Shown here piece by piece: positions 9,021 through 17,002 of a stretch of DNA of 64,000 nt (positions within the stretch are counted from its first letter, which is position 1; every line of letters starts with the position of its first letter). The translations under genes and the position numbers were made by a program. The notes beneath the pieces were generated by a model. It saw only the letters and a list, made by a program, of their open reading frames with translations, had not been told where the DNA came from and searched no databases. Source of the DNA: Rhizobium aethiopicum (GTDB lineage: Bacteria; Pseudomonadota; Alphaproteobacteria; Rhizobiales; Rhizobiaceae); NCBI RefSeq assembly GCF_900094625.1, contig NZ_FMAJ01000012.1, forward strand, positions 62,001 through 126,000, written 5' to 3'.

Positions 9021-10159
9021 CGCACCAGTGCCCCAAGCTTACCGACCGCCCCGCAGAAGCGCGCCCTGGAATTCACCTGAAATGGCAGCACGCCGCGATT
9101 GACCGCCTCGCTCAAAGTATCCCAGTCATCTCCGATGACATGCGTCGGGATATCCTTGAATATCTTCTGCGTTTGCTGCCGGCGCAGGCCGAGGCCGAAA
9201 AGCTTGCTGCGGTATTTGTTAATGACGATGAAAATCTGATCCGAATTACCTCGCAGCCGTACCAGATTGGTAAACAAGTCCTTGGCTTGAGAAAGCGCAG
9301 GAACAGTCATTTCGGTGACGATACAGATGCTGTTGACCGAAGCGAGCACCTCGTATTTCCACGGCGTGTCATAATAGGGGATGTCGATGATCGTGTGGTC
9401 GCTCTCGAAGGCTGCCACGTCGAGCATGCGCAGCACGAGTTCACGGCCCTTCGGCGCCAGAAGGACGGATGGCTGCTTGAAGGACAGCAGTGAAAAGCCC
9501 CCTGAATGACGCTTTCTGACCAGATCGATGAATTCCAGATCGACCCGCGAAGGATTGGCGATGACCGGTTTCAAGTCGTAGTCGTTGACAAGGTTGAGAT
9601 AATAGCCAAGCGCACCCGAGCAAAAATCCGTGTCGAACAAGTCGATCCGCGGCGCGGAATTCTTGGTCGGCTGGGCCAGCACATGCGCGAGCGACGAAGC
9701 GATCATGCTGGCGCCGGCGCCACCGACGGCTGAGACCACGGCATGCACGCGGCTGTCGCTCGCCCCAGTGCCTGGCGCATGGGTCGAAATCATGTCGATC
9801 AGGGCGCGGCGCTCGAGCGGTTTCTTCAGCCAGTCTTTGCCGTTCAGGCGGAAGAGCAGCCGCAACATGTCGTCCGGCAGGTCTTCGGAAACCACGATGA
9901 GCGGGATGTCCCGATAGCTGGTGCGAAAGGTGAGGAGTTCCGGTTGCTGCAGCAATTTCCCGTTGTCGACGTCGAGAACGATCAGGTCGAACTGCGTCGG
10001 ATCGAACCGGGCCTTTTCGCCGAGCGCCTTCAGCGAGAGATGGCGGACATCGTAACGCGACAGCGACCCGAACGTATCGAGCATGAAGCTTGCTGCAGCC
10101 GCGTCATCGGAGAGAACCAGGATCTTCGTGGATGCGGCAATGTTCATGTGAGCTGTCAT
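9017..10159 (-). CDS. cpaE: CpaE/TadZ, ParA/MinD-like pilus localisation protein
   Basis: The protein has an N-terminal pseudo-receiver domain (about residues 12-125, with LIVLDVD near 59-65) and a C-terminal MinD/ParA-like domain. CpaE/TadZ proteins place the Tad machine at the cell pole. The P-loop region reads AVGGAGAS at 144-151 and lacks both lysines of the deviant Walker A motif (KGGxGKT). The downstream motifs (DLFDTDF, HTIIDIPYYD, IVTEMTVPALSQAKDL) are kept. Atypical Walker boxes are known in TadZ proteins. The start at 10159 has AGGAAAG upstream; the stop overlaps the L,D-transpeptidase start. Confidence 0.88.
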   Translation of the reverse strand: MTAHMNIAASTKILVLSDDAAAASFMLDTFGSLSRYDVRHLSLKALGEKARFDPTQFDLIVLDVDNGKLLQQPELLTFRTSYRDIPLIVVSEDLPDDMLRLLFRLNGKDWLKKPLERRALIDMISTHAPGTGASDSRVHAVVSAVGGAGASMIASSLAHVLAQPTKNSAPRIDLFDTDFCSGALGYYLNLVNDYDLKPVIANPSRVDLEFIDLVRKRHSGGFSLLSFKQPSVLLAPKGRELVLRMLDVAAFESDHTIIDIPYYDTPWKYEVLASVNSICIVTEMTVPALSQAKDLFTNLVRLRGNSDQIFIVINKYRSKLFGLGLRRQQTQKIFKDIPTHVIGDDWDTLSEAVNRGVLPFQVNSRARFCGAVGKLGALVR

Positions 10160-10186
10160 TTTCGCTTTCCTACGCGTAACAAGGGG

Positions 10187-10819
10187 TCAGCAGGTTGAAC
10201 AGGTCTTCAGATCTTCCGTCGTGATCGTCACCGGATGAGCCGGGACGGTAATGTTGTTAAGTCCCAACAGCCCGCCAAGAATCGGCAGATCGAAGGAGAC
10301 CTCGCGCACCTCCAGCCGCATCGTCAGCACAGGCCCGTCCGGGCGGCCCCAATAACCGAGCCCTGATCGCTGATAGGTGACGACGACGTTCGTCGCGCCA
10401 ATCCGCGGATTGATGTGGCACATTCCGATTTGGGCAACAGAGGCCATATTCGGACAATCTTGCGCGTCCTTTGACCCATAGACGATGCGCTTCAGTTCGG
10501 TGCTGCATCCCGCACCCGTGCAGGTCGCGGAGATACTCGAATCGTTCGGTGTGGCCTTGCCGTTGTTGAGTGGATCGCTCGCGTCTGTCGGGAAGGCGGT
10601 GCTGAAGGCCATAGCCGAAAGCAGCGGATCGGATACCGCCGCCAAACGGGCACCATATTGCAATGCCTTGACCGTCTGATTCCACTGCGACATGGCATAG
10701 CCGAACTCGATGAAGGCGGCGAATACCAGCAGGACGATCGGAAAGGTCAGCAATGCTTCGACGAGGCTGGCGCCACTGCTATCGCTCCAGAATGCCTTGA
10801 TTGCCCTTAAGGTTACCAT
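10187..10819 (-). CDS. tadE: TadE-like pseudopilin of the Tad pilus
   Basis: The 210-residue protein has a short basic N-terminus, SSGASLVEALLTFPIV and a single hydrophobic helix (about residues 20-42). This is the TadE pseudopilin pattern, with a Glu in the helix (VEALL) and a predicted cleavage just before it. The rest is periplasmic and contains four cysteines in two close pairs. TadE and TadF are minor pseudopilins processed by the prepilin peptidase. It overlaps the previous tadE-like gene by seven bases. Its C-terminus ends in CSTC. Confidence 0.82.
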   Translation of the reverse strand: MVTLRAIKAFWSDSSGASLVEALLTFPIVLLVFAAFIEFGYAMSQWNQTVKALQYGARLAAVSDPLLSAMAFSTAFPTDASDPLNNGKATPNDSSISATCTGAGCSTELKRIVYGSKDAQDCPNMASVAQIGMCHINPRIGATNVVVTYQRSGLGYWGRPDGPVLTMRLEVREVSFDLPILGGLLGLNNITVPAHPVTITTEDLKTCSTC

Positions 10820-11292
10820 CCGATGTATCTCTCTTCATGGAAGGAACTGATGGTGATGGCGTCGAGTCCGAGAAAGCTGAACACCGGCGAGCTCTTGTAG
10901 AGATGCGCAGTCGAAAGAGTGATGTTGCCGTCCGCATCCGGAGCGGTGATGGTGATGTCGGCAGGATCCTTCCAGTCGGGTACGCGGGGTTCGGCGTCTG
11001 CCGCAGGTGACTGCGTTCCGTAAAAGGCGATCGTCTTCGCAGTCGCCTCGTTACATGTCGGCACATAGGTTCCCGACGCCGGTCGGCAGCGCGAGAGGTA
11101 ACGTCCTGCATCGCGCAGCCCGGCGTCGATCTGCATGCGCTGCCAGAAGATGCTGCCAAACTCCAATATCCCCGCCGCAAAGAGCGTCATAAAGGGGATC
11201 GCGAGGAGCGCTTCGGCAAGCACTGCGCCTTCCTCCCGCCGCCAGAAGCCGAGGCAAAGCCGATGCCGGATGAAATCGCGGAGCGCCATCAT
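10813..11292 (-). CDS. Second TadE-like pseudopilin (TadF position)
   Basis: The 159-residue product has an N-terminal basic segment, EEGAVLAEALLAIPFM and one hydrophobic helix at about residues 24-46, followed by a periplasmic domain with a Cys pair. The motif G-AVLAEALL matches pseudopilin processing. By position it probably plays the TadF role, but sequence alone places it in the TadE family. I start at the ATG that overlaps the tadG stop (ATGATG at 11292-11287). A longer frame begins inside tadG and encodes an unlikely Arg-rich leader. Confidence 0.8.
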   Translation of the reverse strand: MMALRDFIRHRLCLGFWRREEGAVLAEALLAIPFMTLFAAGILEFGSIFWQRMQIDAGLRDAGRYLSRCRPASGTYVPTCNEATAKTIAFYGTQSPAADAEPRVPDWKDPADITITAPDADGNITLSTAHLYKSSPVFSFLGLDAITISSFHEERYIGW

Positions 11293-12893
11293 CTGACCAG
11301 CTCCGCTTCTTCCCGCAGGAATTCGTCCAGCGTGCCGCGACCACCCTTGCCGGTGATGTCGATCATCTCCAGCGAAAGGTATCGTTCGCCGGCAACCTTT
11401 ATCGCGGGCTTGGTCAGGAACATGCGCGCGAAGGCCACGGCGCGCGTAGCCTTGTGGCCGTTTAGATGGCCGACGGAGGCCTCGTAACCACAATTGACAA
11501 TGGCTGAGAAGATCTCGCGGCGATCGCCGTATTCGGCCGCCGTATAGTTCGAAAGGTCCGGGCCGCTATAGCACTGGCCGCCCGTTGGCGGCGTTCCGGT
11601 CTCACCATTCGCCGAGGCATGGTTGATGAGAGAGGGAGTCGTAAGCTCGTAACGATAAACATCGTATGCGGAGGGTTGGCTTGGTGTTCCCGTCGCCTGC
11701 GGGGGATAACTGGAGTAGTTGCTGAGGACCGTGCTCGTCGAGGGCGCAGCGGTTCCTTGCGCGACATTCCAATAGGTCATGTACTGCCAATTATTGCCGC
11801 TGCTGATCTTGCCGCCGGCAAGCGAAGTCATCCCCGCCCCATAGCCGAGCGGCAAAGCCTTGGTCGCATCGCCGACAACATCTCCGACCATGACCGGATT
11901 GTAAGTATCGCAGCCCTTCTTTCCGCCGCCGCCGATTGTCTGAGCGGAGCGGACGTTTTGGGCAGGTCGGTAACGGTAATTCCCGTTCACCTTGTTGAAT
12001 GATGAGGAGTAAAAGCCGAAGCGCGTATTGACGCCATCCTCGACAGGCCCCGCCTTTGCACCGGTTTCCGTATCGAGGCTGTCCTGTGTATAGCAGGTAC
12101 CGGGATTTCCGGTGGCAAGAGCCTCCGCCAGCACGGACGCACCATTGCCCAAGGGAGTCCGCAGGAAGCCGAAATTGCCGGGGCCGGGATTGGACGCAGC
12201 GGTGCTGTGAAGCTCGATCTGTCGGCCATAGAGATTGCCGGCCGCAAAATTGGTGTGCAAGGCCGCAGCTGCGTCTTCGCTGGCGCTTTCACTCGTGTTC
12301 CCCGCCGGCTCGAACGGATTGCAGATAAAGATCGGCGTCACGTCGCAGGCGCTGGCGTGGTATACCGCCACGGCGTCGGCAGCAATGTTGATCGTATCGC
12401 GGGTGAAGCCGACCGGGATCGGAAAGATCGTCTGCATCGCCTGCGGCTTGGCGATGACCCAGGCGTAGGACGCTTCGCTGGCCACGGTTGTTTCCATCGA
12501 AGACGGGATGGGCGTATCGTCGTTCGCCGGGATGTCCTTCAGAAAAAGCACGGTCACAGTGCTCCCCGCATCGTTGCCGGCGTCGTAGGTCACGCTGATA
12601 TGCGAGCCAAGCGACATGCCGGTCCCACCCCCGGAGAAAGCCGCACTGTTGGCGATTTTCTCGATCGCCGTCTGCGCCCTGGTGATGGCATCATCGCGGC
12701 CATCGAGCTCGCGGGCTCCGGCCAGCGCCATTGCATCGACAGCGTTCTGGAGATCGGTATGCAGGTTGCTGCTGCGGCCGACATCGACGATCAGCAGCGA
12801 AAAGCCGAGAAGCATTGGCATGGCGACGAGCGTCAAGGCGATGACATAGCCACGATGATCGTTCCAGAATCGTCTGACAACCCTGCTCAGCAT
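11289..12893 (-). CDS. tadG: TadG-like pilus assembly protein
   Basis: The 534-residue protein has an N-terminal membrane anchor (DHRGYVIALTLVAMPMLLGF) followed by the TadG N-terminal signature VDVGRSSNLHTDLQNAVDAM and ALAGARELDG. A long periplasmic region with many Gly/Ser/Thr residues and scattered cysteines follows. TadG proteins are envelope-spanning structural or accessory proteins of the Tad system. The ATG at 12893 has GGGGGT upstream; a GTG two codons earlier is possible. The stop overlaps the next pseudopilin start. Confidence 0.85.
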   Translation of the reverse strand: MLSRVVRRFWNDHRGYVIALTLVAMPMLLGFSLLIVDVGRSSNLHTDLQNAVDAMALAGARELDGRDDAITRAQTAIEKIANSAAFSGGGTGMSLGSHISVTYDAGNDAGSTVTVLFLKDIPANDDTPIPSSMETTVASEASYAWVIAKPQAMQTIFPIPVGFTRDTINIAADAVAVYHASACDVTPIFICNPFEPAGNTSESASEDAAAALHTNFAAGNLYGRQIELHSTAASNPGPGNFGFLRTPLGNGASVLAEALATGNPGTCYTQDSLDTETGAKAGPVEDGVNTRFGFYSSSFNKVNGNYRYRPAQNVRSAQTIGGGGKKGCDTYNPVMVGDVVGDATKALPLGYGAGMTSLAGGKISSGNNWQYMTYWNVAQGTAAPSTSTVLSNYSSYPPQATGTPSQPSAYDVYRYELTTPSLINHASANGETGTPPTGGQCYSGPDLSNYTAAEYGDRREIFSAIVNCGYEASVGHLNGHKATRAVAFARMFLTKPAIKVAGERYLSLEMIDITGKGGRGTLDEFLREEAELVR

Positions 12894-12983
12894 TGGCACA
12901 CCCCCATCACGGCACTATCGCCGTGACGACCCCTTTTCGTGCATTTCCCCCGGCGCGTTGGCGCCGTTCATGCCTTTCGCCAG

Positions 12984-13289
12984 CTACTGGCTGGCGGTCG
13001 CCCCGTTGGAGGCCCCATTCGCCCCCATGGCCGGCGACGGCTGAACAACGCCCGGCCCGCCGTTCTGATATTGAGTGACCACCCTGCGAATCACCTTGCC
13101 GTCGCTTGCGATTCGAGTTCGCTGGGCTTCCGGCGGGAACGGGTCCTCGATATGGATGGCCTTGTTTGCTTCCATGGCATTGCCAGCCCCGAAGGTGATC
13201 GTGTCGCGATGATTCATGTAGTCGGCGCAGCCGGAAGCGAGGCCGGCGGCTGCAAGGACGAGAAGGAGGCGCTTAGCGTTTTGTAGCAA
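12984..13289 (-). CDS. Small Tad-locus lipoprotein with TTG start (CpaD position)
   Basis: The 101-residue lipoprotein has a signal peptide (KRLLLVLAAAGLASG) with a lipobox Cys near residue 21, then DYMNHRDTITFGAGNAME and a Gly/Asn/Ser-rich tail. The only start that keeps the signal peptide is a TTG at 13289, inside the end of cpaC, preceded by GGGAG at nine bases. Gene order (after cpaC) is that of cpaD, the secretin-associated lipoprotein. The DYRxRHPI region of CpaD may correspond to DYMNHRDTI here, but the protein is only half the usual length. I treat it as a reduced CpaD-like protein with modest certainty. Confidence 0.65.
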   Translation of the reverse strand: MLQNAKRLLLVLAAAGLASGCADYMNHRDTITFGAGNAMEANKAIHIEDPFPPEAQRTRIASDGKVIRRVVTQYQNGGPGVVQPSPAMGANGASNGATASQ

Positions 13290-14760
13290 CGGCTTGGACT
13301 CCCTGGTTCAGGTCTAGACGATGGCCGTAGGGCCCAGTCACGCCTACGCCGTTGCGAAAGCGTCGAAGCATGTCCTTGTCGACTTCCATGACACCGAGTG
13401 CGAAAAGCTCGACGTCATTGGACGAACGCGTCTGGTCGAGCGGGCTATAGAGATCCTCGCCGGGGCGCGCCGGTCGCACTATGTGCGGAGTGACGACGAT
13501 AACGAGATCGGATTCCTTTTTCTGGAAACTCGTCGAACGGAACAGTGCGCCGAGGACCGGTATTTTCCCGAGCCCCGGCAATTGCTGGATGTCTTTGGCA
13601 TTGATCGACTGCAGCAGGCCCGCCATCGCAAAGCTCTGGCCGTCGCGAAGCGCTACCGTGGTGCTGGCAGCGCGCGAGATGAAACCGGGATTTCCGTTGA
13701 CGTTGATCGATGGATCCAGCTCGGAAACCTCAGGCTCGATCTCCAGATTAATGACGCCGTCGTCAAGGACCACCGGCTTGAAGGTCAGCCGCACACCGAA
13801 GGGGCGGTAGTCCGTCTCGGTGGCCACCGTCGCGCCGTTGTTCGTCGTCTTCAGGATCGGCACTTCGCCGCCAGCATGGAAGCTGGCGGTCGAGCCGCTC
13901 ATGGCGATGAGGTTCGGCTGAGCCAGGCGACGCACCAATCCCTTCTGCTCGAGCGCATTGATGACCACGTCGATGTTGCCGCCCGAGATCTGCAGCACCT
14001 TGGCGATCAACTGACCGAAGGGCAGCGCGCCCGTTGCCGCACCCTTGGGGTCAAGGAGGGTGCGCACCAGATTGCCGTCATCGTCCACGCCGATACCCTG
14101 GCTGGTCGTTGCCTTGCCGATGCCGTTTCTGCCCTGCCCGGACCAACCGATCCCGAGGTCGCGACCCGTCTGGCGCGAGGCTTCGATGACACGCACCTCA
14201 AGCATCACCTGCTGGCTGTCACCGACGCGCAGCTGGTTCAGCACCGGCTGGTCGGAATAGGACTGGGCGATTTCCATCACCCGCTGCAGTTCGATGCCGT
14301 CACGGACCATGCCCGTCAGGCGAATGCGATCGTTGGAGTTGATCACCCTGACCCGGGCCGAAGGCGCGGCAGAGCGAATGGCGGAGGCGACTTCGCTGAA
14401 GTCGCTGGCAACGCGGATGTCGATGACGCCGAGAAGCGACTTATCATCGCCATAGACCGAGATATTGGTGGCCCCGGTCTTCTTGCCGCGGATGAATAGC
14501 GACCGGTCGGAAAGCGGGACCACGTCGATCATATCGGCGCTGCCGATGACGAGATCGCCGAAGGGCTGGCCGGTATTCAGCGTCAGCGTCTCGTTCGGAG
14601 GCAGCGTCACATGCTGGACCGATTTGCCGAGCGTGACGAACTTTTCCTGTGCGTTGGCGCAGCCGGCAAATCCAGGCCCGAAACACAAACAGGCCGAAAA
14701 CACTGCCGCTAGCGCCGCAAGGTTTTTCGTCCTTGCGCTTCTTCCCTTGCCGTTCGCCAT
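13273..14760 (-). CDS. cpaC: CpaC/RcpA, outer-membrane secretin of the Tad pilus
   Basis: The 495-residue secretin has a signal peptide (cleavage likely at ANA-QEK) and a pilus-assembly N-terminal domain with LTLNTGQPFGDLVIGSAD and RGKKTGATNISVY. A BON-like region follows (RIRLTGMVRDGIELQRVMEI), then the secretin domain with VMLEVRVIEASRQ, RRLAQPNLIAMSG, AMAGLLQ and LPGLGKIPVLGALFRS. It forms the pilus exit channel. The start at 14760 gives a proper signal peptide and leaves 55 bases after cpaB; a start 34 codons upstream would overlap cpaB. The C-terminal codons overlap the TTG-started lipoprotein. Confidence 0.9.
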   Translation of the reverse strand: MANGKGRSARTKNLAALAAVFSACLCFGPGFAGCANAQEKFVTLGKSVQHVTLPPNETLTLNTGQPFGDLVIGSADMIDVVPLSDRSLFIRGKKTGATNISVYGDDKSLLGVIDIRVASDFSEVASAIRSAAPSARVRVINSNDRIRLTGMVRDGIELQRVMEIAQSYSDQPVLNQLRVGDSQQVMLEVRVIEASRQTGRDLGIGWSGQGRNGIGKATTSQGIGVDDDGNLVRTLLDPKGAATGALPFGQLIAKVLQISGGNIDVVINALEQKGLVRRLAQPNLIAMSGSTASFHAGGEVPILKTTNNGATVATETDYRPFGVRLTFKPVVLDDGVINLEIEPEVSELDPSINVNGNPGFISRAASTTVALRDGQSFAMAGLLQSINAKDIQQLPGLGKIPVLGALFRSTSFQKKESDLVIVVTPHIVRPARPGEDLYSPLDQTRSSNDVELFALGVMEVDKDMLRRFRNGVGVTGPYGHRLDLNQGVQAVATKR

Positions 14761-14815
14761 GCCTGCTTTTGCCCCCTCATTCGGCCGGCCGCACCTGCGG
14801 CATGCCGCATAAATA

Positions 14816-15727
14816 TCACTGGCCGACTCGGTGCTCCTCGCGCTTCGTCGTGTTCCAGACACCCACTGTCACCCATTTTGGCTCAACCGGCAACACTGGT
14901 TCGACCTTCCGCTCCGCAATCTGCACTTGTTTTTCAGGTTCTGGCAACTTAATATTTTCCAGATCCTTGCTAAGCTCCGTCGCCATCGCCCCGCCACCAA
15001 GGTCGGCGACGGTGATCGGCCGGGTCTGTTCGATAGAGGAAGAGGCAACATTGCGAAGCGCCAGCGAGAGCGTGCCGATGCTGGAACCGAGGGTAAGGCG
15101 CTGGGCCTCATCGGTCGTAACCTCGAAAGTTACGGTTTTGACGACGGATGGTTCGTCCTTGCGTTCGTCTGCGGTCTGGTCCACCGCAAGGACCTTGACG
15201 CCCTGCAGCAGCACGTCGACGAAGGTCTGGTCGTTGCCTGCCGGCCCGCGCACGACCCGAGTCAGAAGCACGTCGACGCGATCGGAAGGCCTGACGAAGC
15301 CGGCAACGCCGAGCACGTCGTTCACGCGGATAGAGACTGCCTTCATGCCCTGGTCGAGGGCCGCCGACAGCGTGGCGCGCTCGCCTGCACCGGTGATTTT
15401 CGAGGATAGCACCGGCTCGCCAGGGTCGATCGCCGCCATGGCATAACGCGGCTGGGCATTGTTGCCGACAACCAGATCGATGCTGACGAATGAGCCTGCG
15501 GGTGTTTCATTGGAGGGCCATGGAATGGCCCTGAGGTTTTCGGATCGGATCCGGTCGCCGAAGCGCATTGGCGTGGCGGCGACAACAAGTGTCCTTTCCT
15601 CGGCCTTCACGCCGTTCATCGCCAGCAATCGGGCCTTTTGATCGGAGAGGTACGCGCGCATACCGAAAACTGCTGCTGCTGCAAGTACAAACGCAATAAC
15701 CAGACTTAAAATCGTTGACGAACGCAT
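14816..15727 (-). CDS. cpaB: CpaB/RcpC, SAF-domain Tad assembly protein
   Basis: The 303-residue protein has an N-terminal membrane anchor or signal (ILSLVIAFVLAAAAVFGM), an SAF domain (PMRFGDRIRSENLRAIPWP), and the RcpC/CpaB domain with KAVSIRVNDVLGVAGFVRPSD and VDVLLTR. A proline- and lysine-rich tail follows. CpaB sits in the periplasm and probably connects the secretin to the inner-membrane complex. It is the first gene after the pilin; a 13-bp stem-loop lies between the two. Confidence 0.9.
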   Translation of the reverse strand: MRSSTILSLVIAFVLAAAAVFGMRAYLSDQKARLLAMNGVKAEERTLVVAATPMRFGDRIRSENLRAIPWPSNETPAGSFVSIDLVVGNNAQPRYAMAAIDPGEPVLSSKITGAGERATLSAALDQGMKAVSIRVNDVLGVAGFVRPSDRVDVLLTRVVRGPAGNDQTFVDVLLQGVKVLAVDQTADERKDEPSVVKTVTFEVTTDEAQRLTLGSSIGTLSLALRNVASSSIEQTRPITVADLGGGAMATELSKDLENIKLPEPEKQVQIAERKVEPVLPVEPKWVTVGVWNTTKREEHRVGQ

Positions 15728-15780
15728 CGCGGTTACTCGCTACACTGGACGGAGTGCATCCATTCATTTTTGCTAATTTA

Positions 15781-15811
15781 GAAGGGAGGGGTTAACAAAA
15801 CCCCTCTCTTC
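15781..15811 (-). terminator. Stem-loop between the pilin gene and cpaB
   Basis: Arms 15781-15793 and 15799-15811 pair with one mismatch around a five-base loop. On the minus strand no long T run follows. It fits a partial terminator or RNA-stabilising hairpin that keeps pilin mRNA abundant relative to the assembly genes. This is a common arrangement for major subunits, but here it is inferred. Confidence 0.6.
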
Positions 15812-15848
15812 CGCTCAAAAACGCTGCTCAGGAAGCAGCTGAGGTGCA

Positions 15849-16046
15849 TCAACCCGGCGCAGTCAGGTCTTGTGCTTGGAACCAAGTGGCCCACGATGCC
15901 CATGCCGTGTTGAGTTCAGTGCCAATCAGGAGAACTGACGCAACAACTCCGCCGACCAACAAACCAAGCAGAATGAGGTATTCAGTAAGTGCGACGCCAT
16001 CTTCTTCCCGCGCGAAAGCGCGTACGCTGTTTACAAATGCTTTCAT
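15849..16046 (-). CDS. Flp-type major pilin
   Basis: The 65-residue prepilin has a short charged leader ending in REEDG, followed by VALTEYLILLGLLVGG. Cleavage after Gly puts Glu at +5 and Tyr at +6 of the mature pilin, the Flp hallmark, within a continuous hydrophobic helix of about 25 residues. The short C-terminal part contains the Trp-rich stretch TAWASWATWF. A GGAGG lies at good distance before the ATG. It heads the leftward Tad operon; a CtrA-like box lies about 94 bases upstream of the ATG. Confidence 0.93.
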   Translation of the reverse strand: MKAFVNSVRAFAREEDGVALTEYLILLGLLVGGVVASVLLIGTELNTAWASWATWFQAQDLTAPG

Positions 16047-16139
16047 CGAGAATTTACCTCCCAGGTAAGTAGTGCGCCGTAATTTCCCCCGGCACCGTGT
16101 CGTCGAGACCGCCCCTTCGACTGGGAATATTAATAATCT

Positions 16140-16155
16140 GTTAAGTCTAATTTAG
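16140..16155 (-). promoter_or_regulatory. CtrA-like box upstream of the pilin
   Basis: On the minus strand the sequence reads CTAA-N7-TTAAC. The alphaproteobacterial CtrA consensus is TTAA-N7-TTAAC, so there is one mismatch in nine. It lies in an AT-rich tract (about 16125-16205) between the divergent pilin and prepilin peptidase genes. pilA is a direct CtrA target in Caulobacter. Binding here is predicted, not shown. Confidence 0.5.
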
Positions 16156-16305
16156 TCAATTCTTTTGTTAAGCGAATAAGCAATATCTATACTTTATAGT
16201 TAAGATGAGCGATCGCCGTGCTGGAGGAAAAAGCATTTTAAATTGCAGACGCCCAGTAAAACTGAACGCGCAGGTAGTTTGCTATAGCTAAAGGAGGTTG
16301 GATCC

Positions 16306-16827
16306 ATGCTGAAAATCGTCGTTTTTATTAATTCGCTTTTAGTATTACTTTTTATCTACGCCGCCTGGACGGACTTTCGTACATGGAAGATCCCCAACAC
16401 CCTCGTGCTGGCGCTCGTGACACTTTATGCCCTGCGCGCGGCAGCCGTGATGCTTGGCTCCGAGGATGTCGGCGCGGCACTGTTTGCTTCGAGCGGAATT
16501 GGCGGCGACATCGGGGCCGGCCTGCTGATGTTCATGCTTGGGGTGGGACTCTGGGCGCTCCGTCTGTTTGGCGCCGGAGACGCGAAACTATTCCTGCCGA
16601 TCGGCCTTTTTATCGGATGGCACGGAATGCTGCCGTTTGCGGTGCTGCTCCTGGTCCTCGGCATCGTGACGCTTCTGGTCCTGCGACTGCCGGTGCCGCT
16701 CCCCGTCGCCCATCTCGCCTTTTTCATGCGCATCGAGGAAATTCGGGCAAGCCGGAAGATACCTTATGGCGTCATCATGGTGTTCGCTGCACTCCTCACG
16801 TTGGCTTTGCCTATTGTCCGACAGTAG
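16306..16827 (+). CDS. cpaA: CpaA/TadV prepilin peptidase
   Basis: The 173-residue inner-membrane aspartic protease has about five to six helices. It carries both catalytic motifs: the first Asp in AAWTDFRTWKIPN (D22) and the second in FGAGDAKLF (GxGD, about residue 92). It processes the Flp pilin and the TadE-like pseudopilins. A near-perfect AAAGGAGG lies eight bases before the ATG, one of the strongest ribosome sites in the window. It is transcribed away from the pilin. The first 40 bases after the ATG are unusually AT-rich. Confidence 0.92.
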   Translation: MLKIVVFINSLLVLLFIYAAWTDFRTWKIPNTLVLALVTLYALRAAAVMLGSEDVGAALFASSGIGGDIGAGLLMFMLGVGLWALRLFGAGDAKLFLPIGLFIGWHGMLPFAVLLLVLGIVTLLVLRLPVPLPVAHLAFFMRIEEIRASRKIPYGVIMVFAALLTLALPIVRQ

Positions 16828-17002
16828 CCGCAGCTAAGGTGACCAGACAGCGACCCAGTTTCCTCGCAACAGCTATTGCGCGTCTCCGGATGCGGCCGAT
16901 CTCCGGCCATAGATCGCGGGGGATGATGGTGCCGGCAGCACCCTTGCGCCGATCGTCGCCGATATCTTCGGTGCGCTTTGCCTGGCCCTTTACGGCGACT
17001 CC

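Noticed and set aside
11293-11493. N-terminal extension of the second tadE-like gene
   Set aside because: The extra 67 residues are out-of-frame tadG sequence, very Arg-rich. The ATG overlapping the tadG stop gives a proper pseudopilin.
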